From Candidatus Rokubacteria bacterium GWA2_73_35 (lineage in GTDB: Bacteria; Methylomirabilota; Methylomirabilia; Rokubacteriales; CSP1-6): 36,871 nt of DNA. Below are positions 7,335 to 15,542 of the stretch, piece after piece. Positions within the stretch are counted from its first letter, which is position 1, and every line of letters begins with the position of its first letter. The position numbers were made by a program, and so were the translations under genes. The DNA lies in the NCBI GenBank assembly GCA_001790205.1, contig MGBU01000238.1, positions 1-36,871 on the forward strand. Reading direction: 5' to 3'. The notes below the pieces were generated by a model, which worked only from the letters and a program-made list of their open reading frames with translations, did not search any database and was not told the DNA's origin.

Positions 7335-8060
7335 GTGAGAACCCTGGGGGCGCTCGTTCTCTCGGCGGTGCTGGCGGCACCGTCGCTCGCGGCCGGCTAC
7401 GACGTGGCGCCGGTCGCCGGTGGGGGCACGGTGGCGGGCAAGGTCTCGTTCAAAGGCGAGGCGCCGAAGCCCAAGCGGATGCTGATCACCAAGAACAAGG
7501 AGGTCTGCGGCGAAGGACAGCGGGAGATCGTCGAGGTGGCCGTCAAGGGCGGCGCGCTCGGGAACGCCGTGGTCGTCCTCGACGGCATCGCCAGGGGCAA
7601 GGCGTGGGCGCCACAGAAACCGCTCCTAGACCAGAAGGGTTGCCGGTTCATCCCGCCCCTGATGGTCGTCCGGAAGGGCGCGGACATCGACATCCTCAAC
7701 AGCGACCCGGTCCTGCACAACATCCACACCTACGAGATCATCGGCTCGGCGCGCCGCACCCTCTTCAACTTCGGCCAGCCGAACCAGGGGCAGACGCTCG
7801 GCAAGCCTGTCAACCTCCGCCGCGGCGAGTGGGTGAAGGTCGAGTGCGACGCCCACGACTTCATGCACGCGTGGATGTACGGGGCAGCCTCGCCGTACGT
7901 GGCCGTCACCGGCGAGGACGGCAGCTTCACGATCGGCGACGTGCCGCCCGGGAAGTACAAGATCCGCGCCCTGCATCCGGTCCTCGGCGCCAGGGAGGGT
8001 GAGGTGACGGTGACGGCGAAGGGCAAGGCGGAGATCTCGTTCGACTTCCCGGCGCGGTGA
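7335..8060 (+). CDS. Exported cupredoxin-like protein with carboxypeptidase-regulatory-like C-terminus
   Basis: A 241-aa periplasmic protein. The start is GTG 7335, chosen because a perfect AAGGAGGT lies 7 nt upstream (7320-7327) and because a signal peptide follows (VLAAPSLAAG, cleavage near SLAA). The mature part contains a type-1-copper-like pattern: His in LHNIHTYE, then Cys, His and Met in CDAHDFMHAWMY, typical of plastocyanin-like 'methylamine utilization' proteins. The C-terminus (VTGEDGSFTIGDVPPGKYKI) is a carboxypeptidase-regulatory-like beta domain. It is 15 nt from the di-haem peroxidase and probably opens that operon, perhaps as an electron shuttle to the peroxidase or Rieske/Mo enzyme. 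Copper binding is predicted, not shown. Confidence 0.82.
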   Translation: MRTLGALVLSAVLAAPSLAAGYDVAPVAGGGTVAGKVSFKGEAPKPKRMLITKNKEVCGEGQREIVEVAVKGGALGNAVVVLDGIARGKAWAPQKPLLDQKGCRFIPPLMVVRKGADIDILNSDPVLHNIHTYEIIGSARRTLFNFGQPNQGQTLGKPVNLRRGEWVKVECDAHDFMHAWMYGAASPYVAVTGEDGSFTIGDVPPGKYKIRALHPVLGAREGEVTVTAKGKAEISFDFPAR

Positions 8061-8075
8061 GCGAGGAGGCTGGCC

Positions 8076-10262
8076 ATGGGCGGACGCGCCTCTGTCGGTG
8101 GGCTGATCGCCGCGTTCGGCTTCGTCCTCGCCGTCGGCGCCGCGCGGGCCGAGCCGCTCGCGCCGCTGCCGCCGCTCCCGGCGTCCCCGCCCGAGCAGGT
8201 GGCGCTCGGGAGGCTCCTGTTCTTCGACACGCGCCTGTCGGGCGACGCCTCGATCTCGTGCGCCTCCTGCCACGACCCCAGGAAGGCGTGGGGTGACGGC
8301 AAGCCGCTCTCGACCGGCTACCCCGGCGCCGAGTACTTCCGCAACGCGCAGACCCTCCTGAACGCGGCGCACTACCGGCGCAGCTACTGGGACGGGCGGA
8401 TGGACGGCCGCGACCTGCCGACGCTCGTCCGCGACCACCTGACCGAGCCGGCCCTCATGCAGGTCGACGGCCGGCTCTTCCCCGAGCGCCTCAAGCAGGT
8501 GCCGGAGTACGACGCGATGTTCCGGAGGGTCTTCGGCGGCGAGCCCTCGTTCGGGCGCTCGCTGAACGCGATCGCGGCCTTTGTCCGGACCCTCACCTCC
8601 CGCGGCGCCCCGCTCGACCGCTACCTCGAGGGTGACACCGCCGCGCTGAGCCCCGCGGCCCGGGACGGGTTGGCGTTGTTCCAGGGCAAGGCGGGCTGTC
8701 TCCGGTGCCACGACGGCCCGCTGCTCTCGGACCAGAAGTTCCACGCCCTCGGCGTCCAGGACAGCGCCGCGGTCTTCGGCGAGCCCCTGCGGCACATCAC
8801 CTTCCGGTGGTTCATGAAGACGCTCGGCACGCCGAACTACACGAATCTCAGGGAGGACGTGGGCCGGTACGCCGTGACCAAGGAGCCGCCGGACCGCGGC
8901 AGGTTCAGGACGCCGTCGCTCCGCGATGTCGCGCTGACGGCTCCGTACATGCACAACGGGACCCTCGCGACGCTCGAGGAGGTCGTGGAGTTCTACAACC
9001 GGGGCGGCGGCATCCATCGGAACAAGAGCCCGCTGCTGGCACCGCTCGGGCTCGGTGCCGCCGAGAAGAAGGCACTGGTGGAGTTCCTCGAGGCGCTGAC
9101 CGGCGAGCCCGTCGTCGTCGACCCGCTGGCGCCGCCCGAATACAAGCTCCGGGCTCTCGGCAAGGGCTCGCCCGCTCCCGCCGGGCTGGTCGCGGCCTCC
9201 ACGGGCACCGCGCAGTCCGGGAAGTTCCGGGCGCTCGGGCCGCTCGGCCCCGTGCCCGTGCCCCGGGACAACCCGATGTCGGATGCGAAGGTGGAGCTGG
9301 GCAAGTTCCTGTTCTTCGATCCGCGGCTCTCCGGCGACGTCTCGACCCCCTGCGTCGCGTGCCACAACCCCGAGGCGGGCTGGGGCGACGGCAGCGACGT
9401 CTCGCGCGGCTATCCCGGGACCCAGCACTGGCGCAACTCGCAGACGGTCCTGAACGCCGCGTACTACTTCAAGCTCTTCTGGGCCGGCGAGGTGACGAGC
9501 CTCGAGGCCCAGGCCGTCGCCGCGGCGACCGGCAACGTCGCCGGCAACGGCGACCCGATGATGATGGAGGAGCGCCTGCGCCAGATCCCGGAGTACGTCC
9601 GCCGCTTCAAGGCCGTGTTCGGCACCGAGCAGCCGAGGATCATGGACGCCTGGAAGGCGATCGCCGCCTTCGAGCGGACGCTCGTCTCGAAGCCCGAGCA
9701 GGTGCCCTTCGACCGGTTCGTGAAGGGCGACCCCAAGGCGATCACCGACGAGGCCAGGCGCGGCCTCGCGCTCTTCCTGGGCAAGGCCGGCTGCATCCAG
9801 TGCCACAACGGTCCGCTCCTCTCCGACGACGACTACCACGCCCTTGGCGTGCCGAAGAACCCGGTGTTCGAGGAGGACCCGCTCCGGCAGATCACGCTCC
9901 GCTTCCAGCACGTGATCCGCGGCGTCCCGGAAGAGCTCTACCGGGTCGCCGACCGAGATCTCGGCCTCTACTACACGACCAAGCGCGAGGCCGACAGGGG
10001 CAAGTTCAGGACCCCGGGGCTGCGGGAGCTCAAGTACACGGCGCCCTACATGCACAACGGCGCGTTCTTCACGCTGGAGGAGGTGCTCGACTTCTACGAT
10101 CAGGGCGGCGGGAACGACGCGAACAAGAGCCCGCTCCTCAGGCCGCTCAAGCTTACGGCGCAGGAGAAGAAGGACCTCCTGGCCTTCCTCCTCTCGCTCT
10201 CGAGCGACCAGCCGATCGTCGTGCCGGCGCCCCAGCTGCCCGAGTACGCGGTCGTGAAATAG
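8076..10262 (+). CDS. Tandem (fused) di-haem cytochrome c peroxidase / MauG-like protein
   Basis: A 728-aa periplasmic protein made of two complete di-haem peroxidase modules. The signal peptide ends ARA-EP near residue 25. Module 1 has CASCH (62-66) and CLRCH (208-212) and ends PYMHNGTLATLEEVVEFYNR. Module 2 has CVACH (426-430) and CIQCH (573-577) and ends PYMHNGAFFTLEEVLDFYDQ. The haem spacing is nearly identical (146 and 147 residues), showing an internal duplication. Ordinary CcpA/MauG proteins are about half this length. In known idr clusters two separate peroxidases, IdrP1 and IdrP2, accompany the Mo and Rieske subunits; here they appear as one chain. AGGAGG precedes the ATG, and the Rieske gene starts 12 nt after the stop. 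Confidence 0.9.
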   Translation: MGGRASVGGLIAAFGFVLAVGAARAEPLAPLPPLPASPPEQVALGRLLFFDTRLSGDASISCASCHDPRKAWGDGKPLSTGYPGAEYFRNAQTLLNAAHYRRSYWDGRMDGRDLPTLVRDHLTEPALMQVDGRLFPERLKQVPEYDAMFRRVFGGEPSFGRSLNAIAAFVRTLTSRGAPLDRYLEGDTAALSPAARDGLALFQGKAGCLRCHDGPLLSDQKFHALGVQDSAAVFGEPLRHITFRWFMKTLGTPNYTNLREDVGRYAVTKEPPDRGRFRTPSLRDVALTAPYMHNGTLATLEEVVEFYNRGGGIHRNKSPLLAPLGLGAAEKKALVEFLEALTGEPVVVDPLAPPEYKLRALGKGSPAPAGLVAASTGTAQSGKFRALGPLGPVPVPRDNPMSDAKVELGKFLFFDPRLSGDVSTPCVACHNPEAGWGDGSDVSRGYPGTQHWRNSQTVLNAAYYFKLFWAGEVTSLEAQAVAAATGNVAGNGDPMMMEERLRQIPEYVRRFKAVFGTEQPRIMDAWKAIAAFERTLVSKPEQVPFDRFVKGDPKAITDEARRGLALFLGKAGCIQCHNGPLLSDDDYHALGVPKNPVFEEDPLRQITLRFQHVIRGVPEELYRVADRDLGLYYTTKREADRGKFRTPGLRELKYTAPYMHNGAFFTLEEVLDFYDQGGGNDANKSPLLRPLKLTAQEKKDLLAFLLSLSSDQPIVVPAPQLPEYAVVK

Positions 10263-10274
10263 GAGGCGCACCCC

Positions 10275-10826
10275 ATGAGCCCGCACGAACACTCCGCCGA
10301 GCGGCCGTGCCTGTCGCGGCGCGCCTTCCTCCTGTCGGGCGGCACGGCGGTCACCGTGACGCTCCTCGACGGCCCCTTGAACCGCGCCTTCGGCCAGGGT
10401 GCCGCGCTCAAGCGGGCCAGCTACCCCGCGCGGCGGATCGGCCGGATCAGCCAGCTCGCGGTGGACCGGCCCGTGCCGTTCCAGTACCCGTGGAAGGACG
10501 CCTACTCCGCGAACATGCTCGTGAAGCTCGGCGTGCCCGCGGGCGGCGGCGTCGGCCCGGCCCGGGACGTCGTCGCGTTCTCGACGCTCTGCACCCACAT
10601 GGGCGGGCCGCTCGCCGGCCAGTACCGCGGCCAGCACAAGGTCGTGGGGCCCTGCCCCCTCCACCTCACCACGTTCGACCTCACCAAGCACGGCATGGTC
10701 GTCTCCGGCCAGGCCACCGAGACCCTCGCCCAGGTCGTGCTCGAGGCGCGCGGCGACGAGATCTGGGCCACCGGCGTCATGGGGCTCATCTACGGCTACC
10801 ACTCGAACCTGGCCGGGCGGGCCTGA
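10275..10826 (+). CDS. Tat-exported Rieske [2Fe-2S] subunit (AioB/IdrB-like)
   Basis: A 183-aa small subunit. The twin-arginine motif SRRAFLLSGG (about residues 14-23) predicts Tat export. The Rieske cluster ligands are Cys106/His108 in CTHMGG and Cys127/His130 in CPLHLTTFDL. The extra cysteine pair that makes the disulfide in bc1-type Rieske proteins is absent, as in some AioB proteins. Residues around CPLHLTTFDL are the AioB/IdrB form. The partner molybdopterin subunit is encoded 13 nt downstream and has no signal of its own, so co-export as a folded complex is expected. AGGAGG starts inside the previous stop codon region. The role is electron transfer between the Mo subunit and a periplasmic cytochrome or cupredoxin. 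Confidence 0.9.
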   Translation: MSPHEHSAERPCLSRRAFLLSGGTAVTVTLLDGPLNRAFGQGAALKRASYPARRIGRISQLAVDRPVPFQYPWKDAYSANMLVKLGVPAGGGVGPARDVVAFSTLCTHMGGPLAGQYRGQHKVVGPCPLHLTTFDLTKHGMVVSGQATETLAQVVLEARGDEIWATGVMGLIYGYHSNLAGRA

Positions 10827-10839
10827 GGAGGCGAGCCAC

Positions 10840-13509
10840 ATGGCGCAGGGCGTGACCCCCTACTACCTGCCGGAGGACCGGATCCCGCTCCCGCCGGCCG
10901 ACGCGAAGGTGACGACGACGGCGTGCGACTACTGCATCGTCGGCTGCGGCTACAAGGTCTACACCTGGCCGCTCGGCCGCGAGGGCGGCCCCCGCGCGAG
11001 CCAGAACGCGCTCAGGGCCGAGTTCCCGGCGAAGGTGAACAGCGGCAAGTGGATCAGCCCGAACATGCACAACCTCGTGATGGTGGAGGGCCGGCCCCAT
11101 CACGTCCTCGTGGTCCCCGACGGCGACGCCAGGGTCGTGAACGTCGGCGGCAACCACTCGATCCGCGGCGGCGTGCTCGCGCAGAAGTGCTTCAACCCGA
11201 ACAAGCCCTCGCAGGAGCGGCTGCTCTACCCGATGATGCGGGTGCGCGGGACACTCCAGCCGGTGTCGTGGGACACGGCGCTCGACGTGATGGCCGGTGT
11301 CTCCCGTCACGTCCTCGACCGGCACGGCGAGCACGCGTGGGCGATGAAGACCTACTCCTACCAGTATTTCGAGAACACGTACGCGATCAGCAAGCTCGCG
11401 TTCGGCGCGATCGGCACGCCGGCCTACGCGCCTCACGACAAGCCGGGTCCCGGGCCCGACACGCCGGGACTCGACTGGGCCGGGATCGACGCCTTCAGCG
11501 CCTCGTACGAGGACTGGGGCATGGCCGATGTGATCTTCTTCTCCGGGGTGGACCCCTACGAGACCAAGTCGGTCCTGTTCACGTCCTGGATCATGCACGG
11601 CCAGAACCCTGACAAGAAGCTGATCTTCGCGCTGCCACGCAAGACGATGGGCGTCGCCTGGGGCGAGCAGCGGGGCGGGCTCTTTCTCCAGGTGATCCCC
11701 GGCACCGACACCGTGCTCCACCTGGCGCTGATCCGGATCATCCTCGAGAACGGCTGGGAGGACCGGGACTTCATCGACAGGTGGGTCGCCAATTCCTGGG
11801 AGATCGACGCCGGCATGGGGCGCGGCACCCGGAACACGCCCTGGCAGTGGTTCACGACGTGGGGACGCTACGGGATCGACTTCGCTGGGTACAGGAAGTG
11901 GATCCTCGGCTACAGGTGGGCCGAGCTCGACACCGCCGCTCGGCTCACGGGCGTGCCGGCCGCGTCCATCAGGCAGGCGGCCGAGATGCTCGCCAGGCCG
12001 CGGCCGGACGGCTCGCGCCCCAGGACGTCCTTCATGCTCGAGAAGGGCAACTACTGGTGCAACAACCTCGGCAACACGACGTCGTATGCGGCGCTCGGGC
12101 TCGTCTGCGGGGCCGGCAACCGGCCGGGCCGCGTGATCTCACGCGGCGGCGGCCATCAGCGGGGCTGGATGGGCGGGGCCGGCTACCCGCGCGGCCTCTC
12201 GCCCGAGAAGTATCCCGGGCGGCGAAAGAAGGAAATCGACCTCGACCGCTGGGTTGCCGAGGGCAACGTGCGCTTCGCCTGGGTGATCGGGACCACCTGG
12301 CTGCAGGCCATGGCCGCCTCGCAGGAGCTGATGGACGTCTTCCACCGGCTCACGCGCCAGAGCCCGCACCAGATCGCGAGCACGCGCCCGGCGGCCGCGA
12401 TCGAGAGCCTCACGCGACGCGCGGACTCGGGCGGCATGGTGGTCGTGCACCAGGACATCTACCCGGTGGACCCGATCGGCACCCAGCTCGCCGACCTCGT
12501 CCTGCCGGCCGCCACGTGGGGCGAGGAGGACTTCACCCGCTGCAACGGCGAGCGCCGCCTCCGACTGTACGCGCAGTTCAACGACCCGCCCGGCGAGGCC
12601 AGGCCCGACTGGCAGATCATCGCCGGGTTCGCCAGGAAGATGGGCTTCGAGGGCTTCGACTGGAAGGACTCGAACGAGATCTTCGAGGAGGCCGCGCGCT
12701 TCGGCCGGGGCGGCGTGCTCAACTACCACCCGCTCGTCGTGAAGGCCAAACAGGAGGGCAGGCGCGCCCACGACCTGCTGCGGGCGTACGGCACCGAGGG
12801 CATCCAGACGCCGATCCGGATGGTCGGCGGCAAGCTCGTCGGCACCAAGCGCCTGCACGACTCGACGCTCCAGCTCGGCACCCCGGAGGGCCCCACGACC
12901 CATCCGAAGTGGCTCACGGCCTTCGGCACCCATTCGGGGAAGGCCGTGCTCCTCAGGAGCTACTGGGAGGATTTCCAGGACTTCTACGAGGCGGTCAAGC
13001 CCACCGGTGACGAGCTGTGGGTCACCAACGGACGGATCAACGAGACGTGGCAGTCGGGCTACGACGACTTCCGCCGCCCCTACATCATGGCCCGGTGGCC
13101 CTCGATGTTCGTCGAGATGCACCCGGATGACGCCAGCGCGCGGGGCATCGAGAGCGGCGACCTCGTCGCCGTCGAGAACGACCGTGTGCTCGTGCAGACG
13201 GGCGGCTTCCAGGGGGTGGAAGAGAAGGAGCTCACGTTCACCGAGCTCCGCCGGGCCGGCCACATCAAGACGACCACCGCGAGCTTCACGGCGGTGGCCG
13301 TCGTCTCCGACGCGGTGCGCCGGGGCGTGGTCTGGGCGCTCATGCTCTGGCCGGGCTCGCCCGCCAACTCGGTCGTGCCCCAGGTGCCGGACCCGGTGAC
13401 GAACCGGGCGCGCTTCAAGCTCGGCAAGGGCCGGGTCACGAAGCTCGGCGAGAGCCCGCACAAGCGGTCGTTCACGACGATGTCGCTCAAGCCCCGGCCG
13501 ATCGTGTGA
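10840..13509 (+). CDS. AioA/IdrA-type molybdopterin oxidoreductase large subunit (iodate-reductase-like)
   Basis: An 889-aa member of the arsenite-oxidase branch of the DMSO-reductase family. The N-terminal Fe-S motif is C-x2-C-x3-C (Cys29, 32, 36 in CDYCIVGCGYKVYTWP), as in AioA. A fourth cysteine is not at the usual place, but one occurs nearby in AQKCFNPN. Further AioA-like segments are SYEDWGMADVIFFSG, TDTVLHLALIRIILENGW, GGHQRGWMGG and ITNGRINETWQSGYDD-like sequence near the C-terminus. Arg and His in SRGGGHQ match AioA Arg419/His423, but the region that holds AioA His195 and Glu203 has neither residue. No signal peptide; export with the Rieske subunit is likely. With two peroxidase modules and a Rieske protein beside it, an IdrA-like function (iodate or a related oxyanion) is more likely than arsenite oxidation. 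The substrate is inferred. Confidence 0.85.
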   Translation: MAQGVTPYYLPEDRIPLPPADAKVTTTACDYCIVGCGYKVYTWPLGREGGPRASQNALRAEFPAKVNSGKWISPNMHNLVMVEGRPHHVLVVPDGDARVVNVGGNHSIRGGVLAQKCFNPNKPSQERLLYPMMRVRGTLQPVSWDTALDVMAGVSRHVLDRHGEHAWAMKTYSYQYFENTYAISKLAFGAIGTPAYAPHDKPGPGPDTPGLDWAGIDAFSASYEDWGMADVIFFSGVDPYETKSVLFTSWIMHGQNPDKKLIFALPRKTMGVAWGEQRGGLFLQVIPGTDTVLHLALIRIILENGWEDRDFIDRWVANSWEIDAGMGRGTRNTPWQWFTTWGRYGIDFAGYRKWILGYRWAELDTAARLTGVPAASIRQAAEMLARPRPDGSRPRTSFMLEKGNYWCNNLGNTTSYAALGLVCGAGNRPGRVISRGGGHQRGWMGGAGYPRGLSPEKYPGRRKKEIDLDRWVAEGNVRFAWVIGTTWLQAMAASQELMDVFHRLTRQSPHQIASTRPAAAIESLTRRADSGGMVVVHQDIYPVDPIGTQLADLVLPAATWGEEDFTRCNGERRLRLYAQFNDPPGEARPDWQIIAGFARKMGFEGFDWKDSNEIFEEAARFGRGGVLNYHPLVVKAKQEGRRAHDLLRAYGTEGIQTPIRMVGGKLVGTKRLHDSTLQLGTPEGPTTHPKWLTAFGTHSGKAVLLRSYWEDFQDFYEAVKPTGDELWVTNGRINETWQSGYDDFRRPYIMARWPSMFVEMHPDDASARGIESGDLVAVENDRVLVQTGGFQGVEEKELTFTELRRAGHIKTTTASFTAVAVVSDAVRRGVVWALMLWPGSPANSVVPQVPDPVTNRARFKLGKGRVTKLGESPHKRSFTTMSLKPRPIV

Positions 13510-13533
13510 GGGCGGGGATCGCGAGAGCTGGGA

Positions 13534-13539
13534 TATAGT
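13534..13539 (+). promoter_or_regulatory. Candidate -10 box of a leaderless cydA-like promoter
   Basis: TATAGT is 8 nt before the ATG at 13548, in the 38-nt gap after the Mo-subunit gene. The preceding GCTGGGA resembles the sequence before the pncA -10 box (GCTGGGT). No -35 or ribosome-binding site is evident. Confidence 0.5.
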
Positions 13540-13547
13540 CTCGTGCG

Positions 13548-15542
13548 ATGACGCCTCGAGCGCGGGAGCGCCCGCGCGGCCGGACGCGCCGGACGGCCGC
13601 GAGCCTCGTCGCCTTCGCCTGCGTCCTGGCCGCGGCCGTCGCCCTGGCGGCCGGCCCGCCCGCGGCGGCCGCCGGCGGGGCCGCGGCGGCCGAGTACCGG
13701 AGCTTCTACGGGACCAGCGCGCGCCTCGTCGTCTGGATCGTCGCCGAGCTGCACCTGATGTTCGGCGCGTTCGTCCTCGGCGTGCCGATCTTCGCCTCGA
13801 TCGTCGAGGTCATCGGCTGGCGCGGCGGCGACCCACGCTACGACCGGCTCGCCCACGAGTTCACGGGGCTCCTCGCGGCCGCGTTCTCGACGACGGCGGC
13901 GTTCGGCGGGCTCCTGGTGTTCGCGCTGATCGGCCTCTACCCGCGGTTCATGACCTTCCTGACCTCGGTCTTCCACGAGACCTACTACGTCTACGCGCTC
14001 CTGTTCTTCGCCGAGGGCTTCACCCTCTATCTCTACTACTACGGCTGGGACCGGATGCGCGGGCGCCTGAAGGGGCTCCACGTCGCCCTCGGGATCCTCC
14101 TGAACGTCTGGGGCACGGTGCTGATGCTGATCGCGAACGCGTGGGTCGCCTACATGATGGCGCCCACCGGGATCGACAGGAAGACGCTGGAGTTCGTGGG
14201 GACCACCTGGCAGGCGGTGGCGAACCCTCTCTGGATCCCGCTCGCGATCCACCGCGTGCTCGGCAACGTCGCGTTCGGCGGCTTCATCGTCGGCGCGTAC
14301 GCGGCCGTCAGGTTCCTGGGCGCGCGCACCGAGGCGGCGCGGGCCCACTACGACTGGATGGGCTACGTCGGCAACTTCGTGGGCCTCGGCGCGCTGATCC
14401 CGCTGCCCTTCGCGGGCTACTACCTGGGCCGGGAGATCTACTCCACGAGCGCGGTCATGGGCAACAACATGATGGGCGGCGCCTTCTCGTGGACCTTCAT
14501 CCTCCAGGCCGTGCTGATCGGGATCCTGTTCATCGGCGGCAACTACTATCTCTGGATCGGCATGGGCCGCATCGAGGGCGCCGAGCGCTACCGGCCGTGG
14601 GTCAAGTACATCAACCTGGTGCTCCTCCTCTCCTTCGCCGTCTGGCTCACGCCGCGCAACGTCCCGCTGACGGGCGAGGAGCAGACGGCCCTGGGCGGCC
14701 AGTTCCACCCGCTGCTCAAGTACCTCGGGCTCATGTCGGCGAAGAACGCGGCGGTGAACTTCATCATCCTCAGCACGTTCTTCTCCTTCCTCCTCTACCG
14801 CCGCGGCAACAAGGGACGCCCGCGCCCCTTCGCCGCGCACGGGCGCGTGGGCCTGCTCGTGCTGACCGCGGGCGCCGCCGTCGCGATCTCGATCCTCCTC
14901 TGGTACGCGCGCGCCCTGCTCACCCTCGACCCGAAGACGCTCGACCTCACCGCGGCCCAGGCCGGCTACTTCAAGCCGCCCGCGTACCTCCTGCTCGGCC
15001 AGGCCGTCATGGTGCTCGTGACCGCGACGCTCGCCCTCCGCGATCGGGGGACGCTCGCCCAGGCGCTCTTCTTCGCCTCCACGACGCTGGCGTCGGTCTT
15101 CGTGCTCGGCGTCTACGGCTTCGTCGTCATGGAGCGCGCGAACCCCTTCCTCCGGAACGTGGCGGTCGCCCAGTGGCTCATGGTGATGGTGTGCCTCCTC
15201 TGGAACACGGTGCTCGATGTCCTCGTGTTCCGCGGCGCCGAGACCGCGGGCGGCATCCGCTGGGGCCGGATGCCCGCGCGCTCGCAGTACACGCTGATTC
15301 TCCTCTGCGTGACGATCGTGATGCTGATGGGGCTCATGGGCTTCATCCGCTCGGGCCTGCGCGAGGACTGGCACGTCTACGGCGTCCTCCAGGACACCTC
15401 GCCGTGGGCCTGGACCCCGACCACCGCGTACATGACCCGGGTCGTCGGCGCGATCGTGCTCGGCTTCCTCGGCCTGGTGGCCTTCGTCTTCTGGCTCGCG
15501 GGGCTCGGCGAGAAGAAGGACCACGGCGGGGCGCCCGCGTGA
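13548..15542 (+). CDS. Extended CydA-like (cytochrome bd superfamily) membrane protein, no CydB
   Basis: A 664-aa integral membrane protein with about 15 hydrophobic segments, against nine in classical CydA. The N-terminal half resembles CydA: His in ELHLMFGAFVLG (like haem-ligand His19), FFAEGFTLYLYYYGWDRM (like the helix ending GWDRL), LIANAWVAYM (like VANGWM) and His in LAIHRVLGNVAFGG (like His186). The periplasmic Q-loop with the quinol-binding Lys/Glu of E. coli CydA is not recognisable, and the position of E. coli Glu99 reads Val. No cydB follows; instead two multihaem cytochromes c are encoded in overlap. This suggests a bd-family oxidase or oxidoreductase that exchanges electrons with cytochrome c, as proposed for bd-like oxidases of Nitrospira-type bacteria. 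Catalytic activity is unproven. Confidence 0.8.
   Translation: MTPRARERPRGRTRRTAASLVAFACVLAAAVALAAGPPAAAAGGAAAAEYRSFYGTSARLVVWIVAELHLMFGAFVLGVPIFASIVEVIGWRGGDPRYDRLAHEFTGLLAAAFSTTAAFGGLLVFALIGLYPRFMTFLTSVFHETYYVYALLFFAEGFTLYLYYYGWDRMRGRLKGLHVALGILLNVWGTVLMLIANAWVAYMMAPTGIDRKTLEFVGTTWQAVANPLWIPLAIHRVLGNVAFGGFIVGAYAAVRFLGARTEAARAHYDWMGYVGNFVGLGALIPLPFAGYYLGREIYSTSAVMGNNMMGGAFSWTFILQAVLIGILFIGGNYYLWIGMGRIEGAERYRPWVKYINLVLLLSFAVWLTPRNVPLTGEEQTALGGQFHPLLKYLGLMSAKNAAVNFIILSTFFSFLLYRRGNKGRPRPFAAHGRVGLLVLTAGAAVAISILLWYARALLTLDPKTLDLTAAQAGYFKPPAYLLLGQAVMVLVTATLALRDRGTLAQALFFASTTLASVFVLGVYGFVVMERANPFLRNVAVAQWLMVMVCLLWNTVLDVLVFRGAETAGGIRWGRMPARSQYTLILLCVTIVMLMGLMGFIRSGLREDWHVYGVLQDTSPWAWTPTTAYMTRVVGAIVLGFLGLVAFVFWLAGLGEKKDHGGAPA

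Noticed and set aside
7626-10841. A 1071-aa minus-strand ORF opposite the peroxidase and Rieske genes
   Set aside because: Same antisense artefact; the plus strand carries signal peptides, CxxCH and Rieske motifs with ribosome-binding sites.
10840-13509. Calling the Mo subunit a true arsenite oxidase (AioA)
   Set aside because: The substrate-binding His/Glu region is not conserved and the neighbouring peroxidases fit Idr better. The family resemblance alone does not justify the aioA symbol.
13080-15524. An 814-aa minus-strand ORF
   Set aside because: Antisense to the CydA-like membrane protein; charged low-complexity product.
13548-15542. Calling the gene cydA of a standard quinol oxidase
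   Set aside because: No CydB, no visible Q-loop, about 15 helices instead of nine, and cytochrome c partners.
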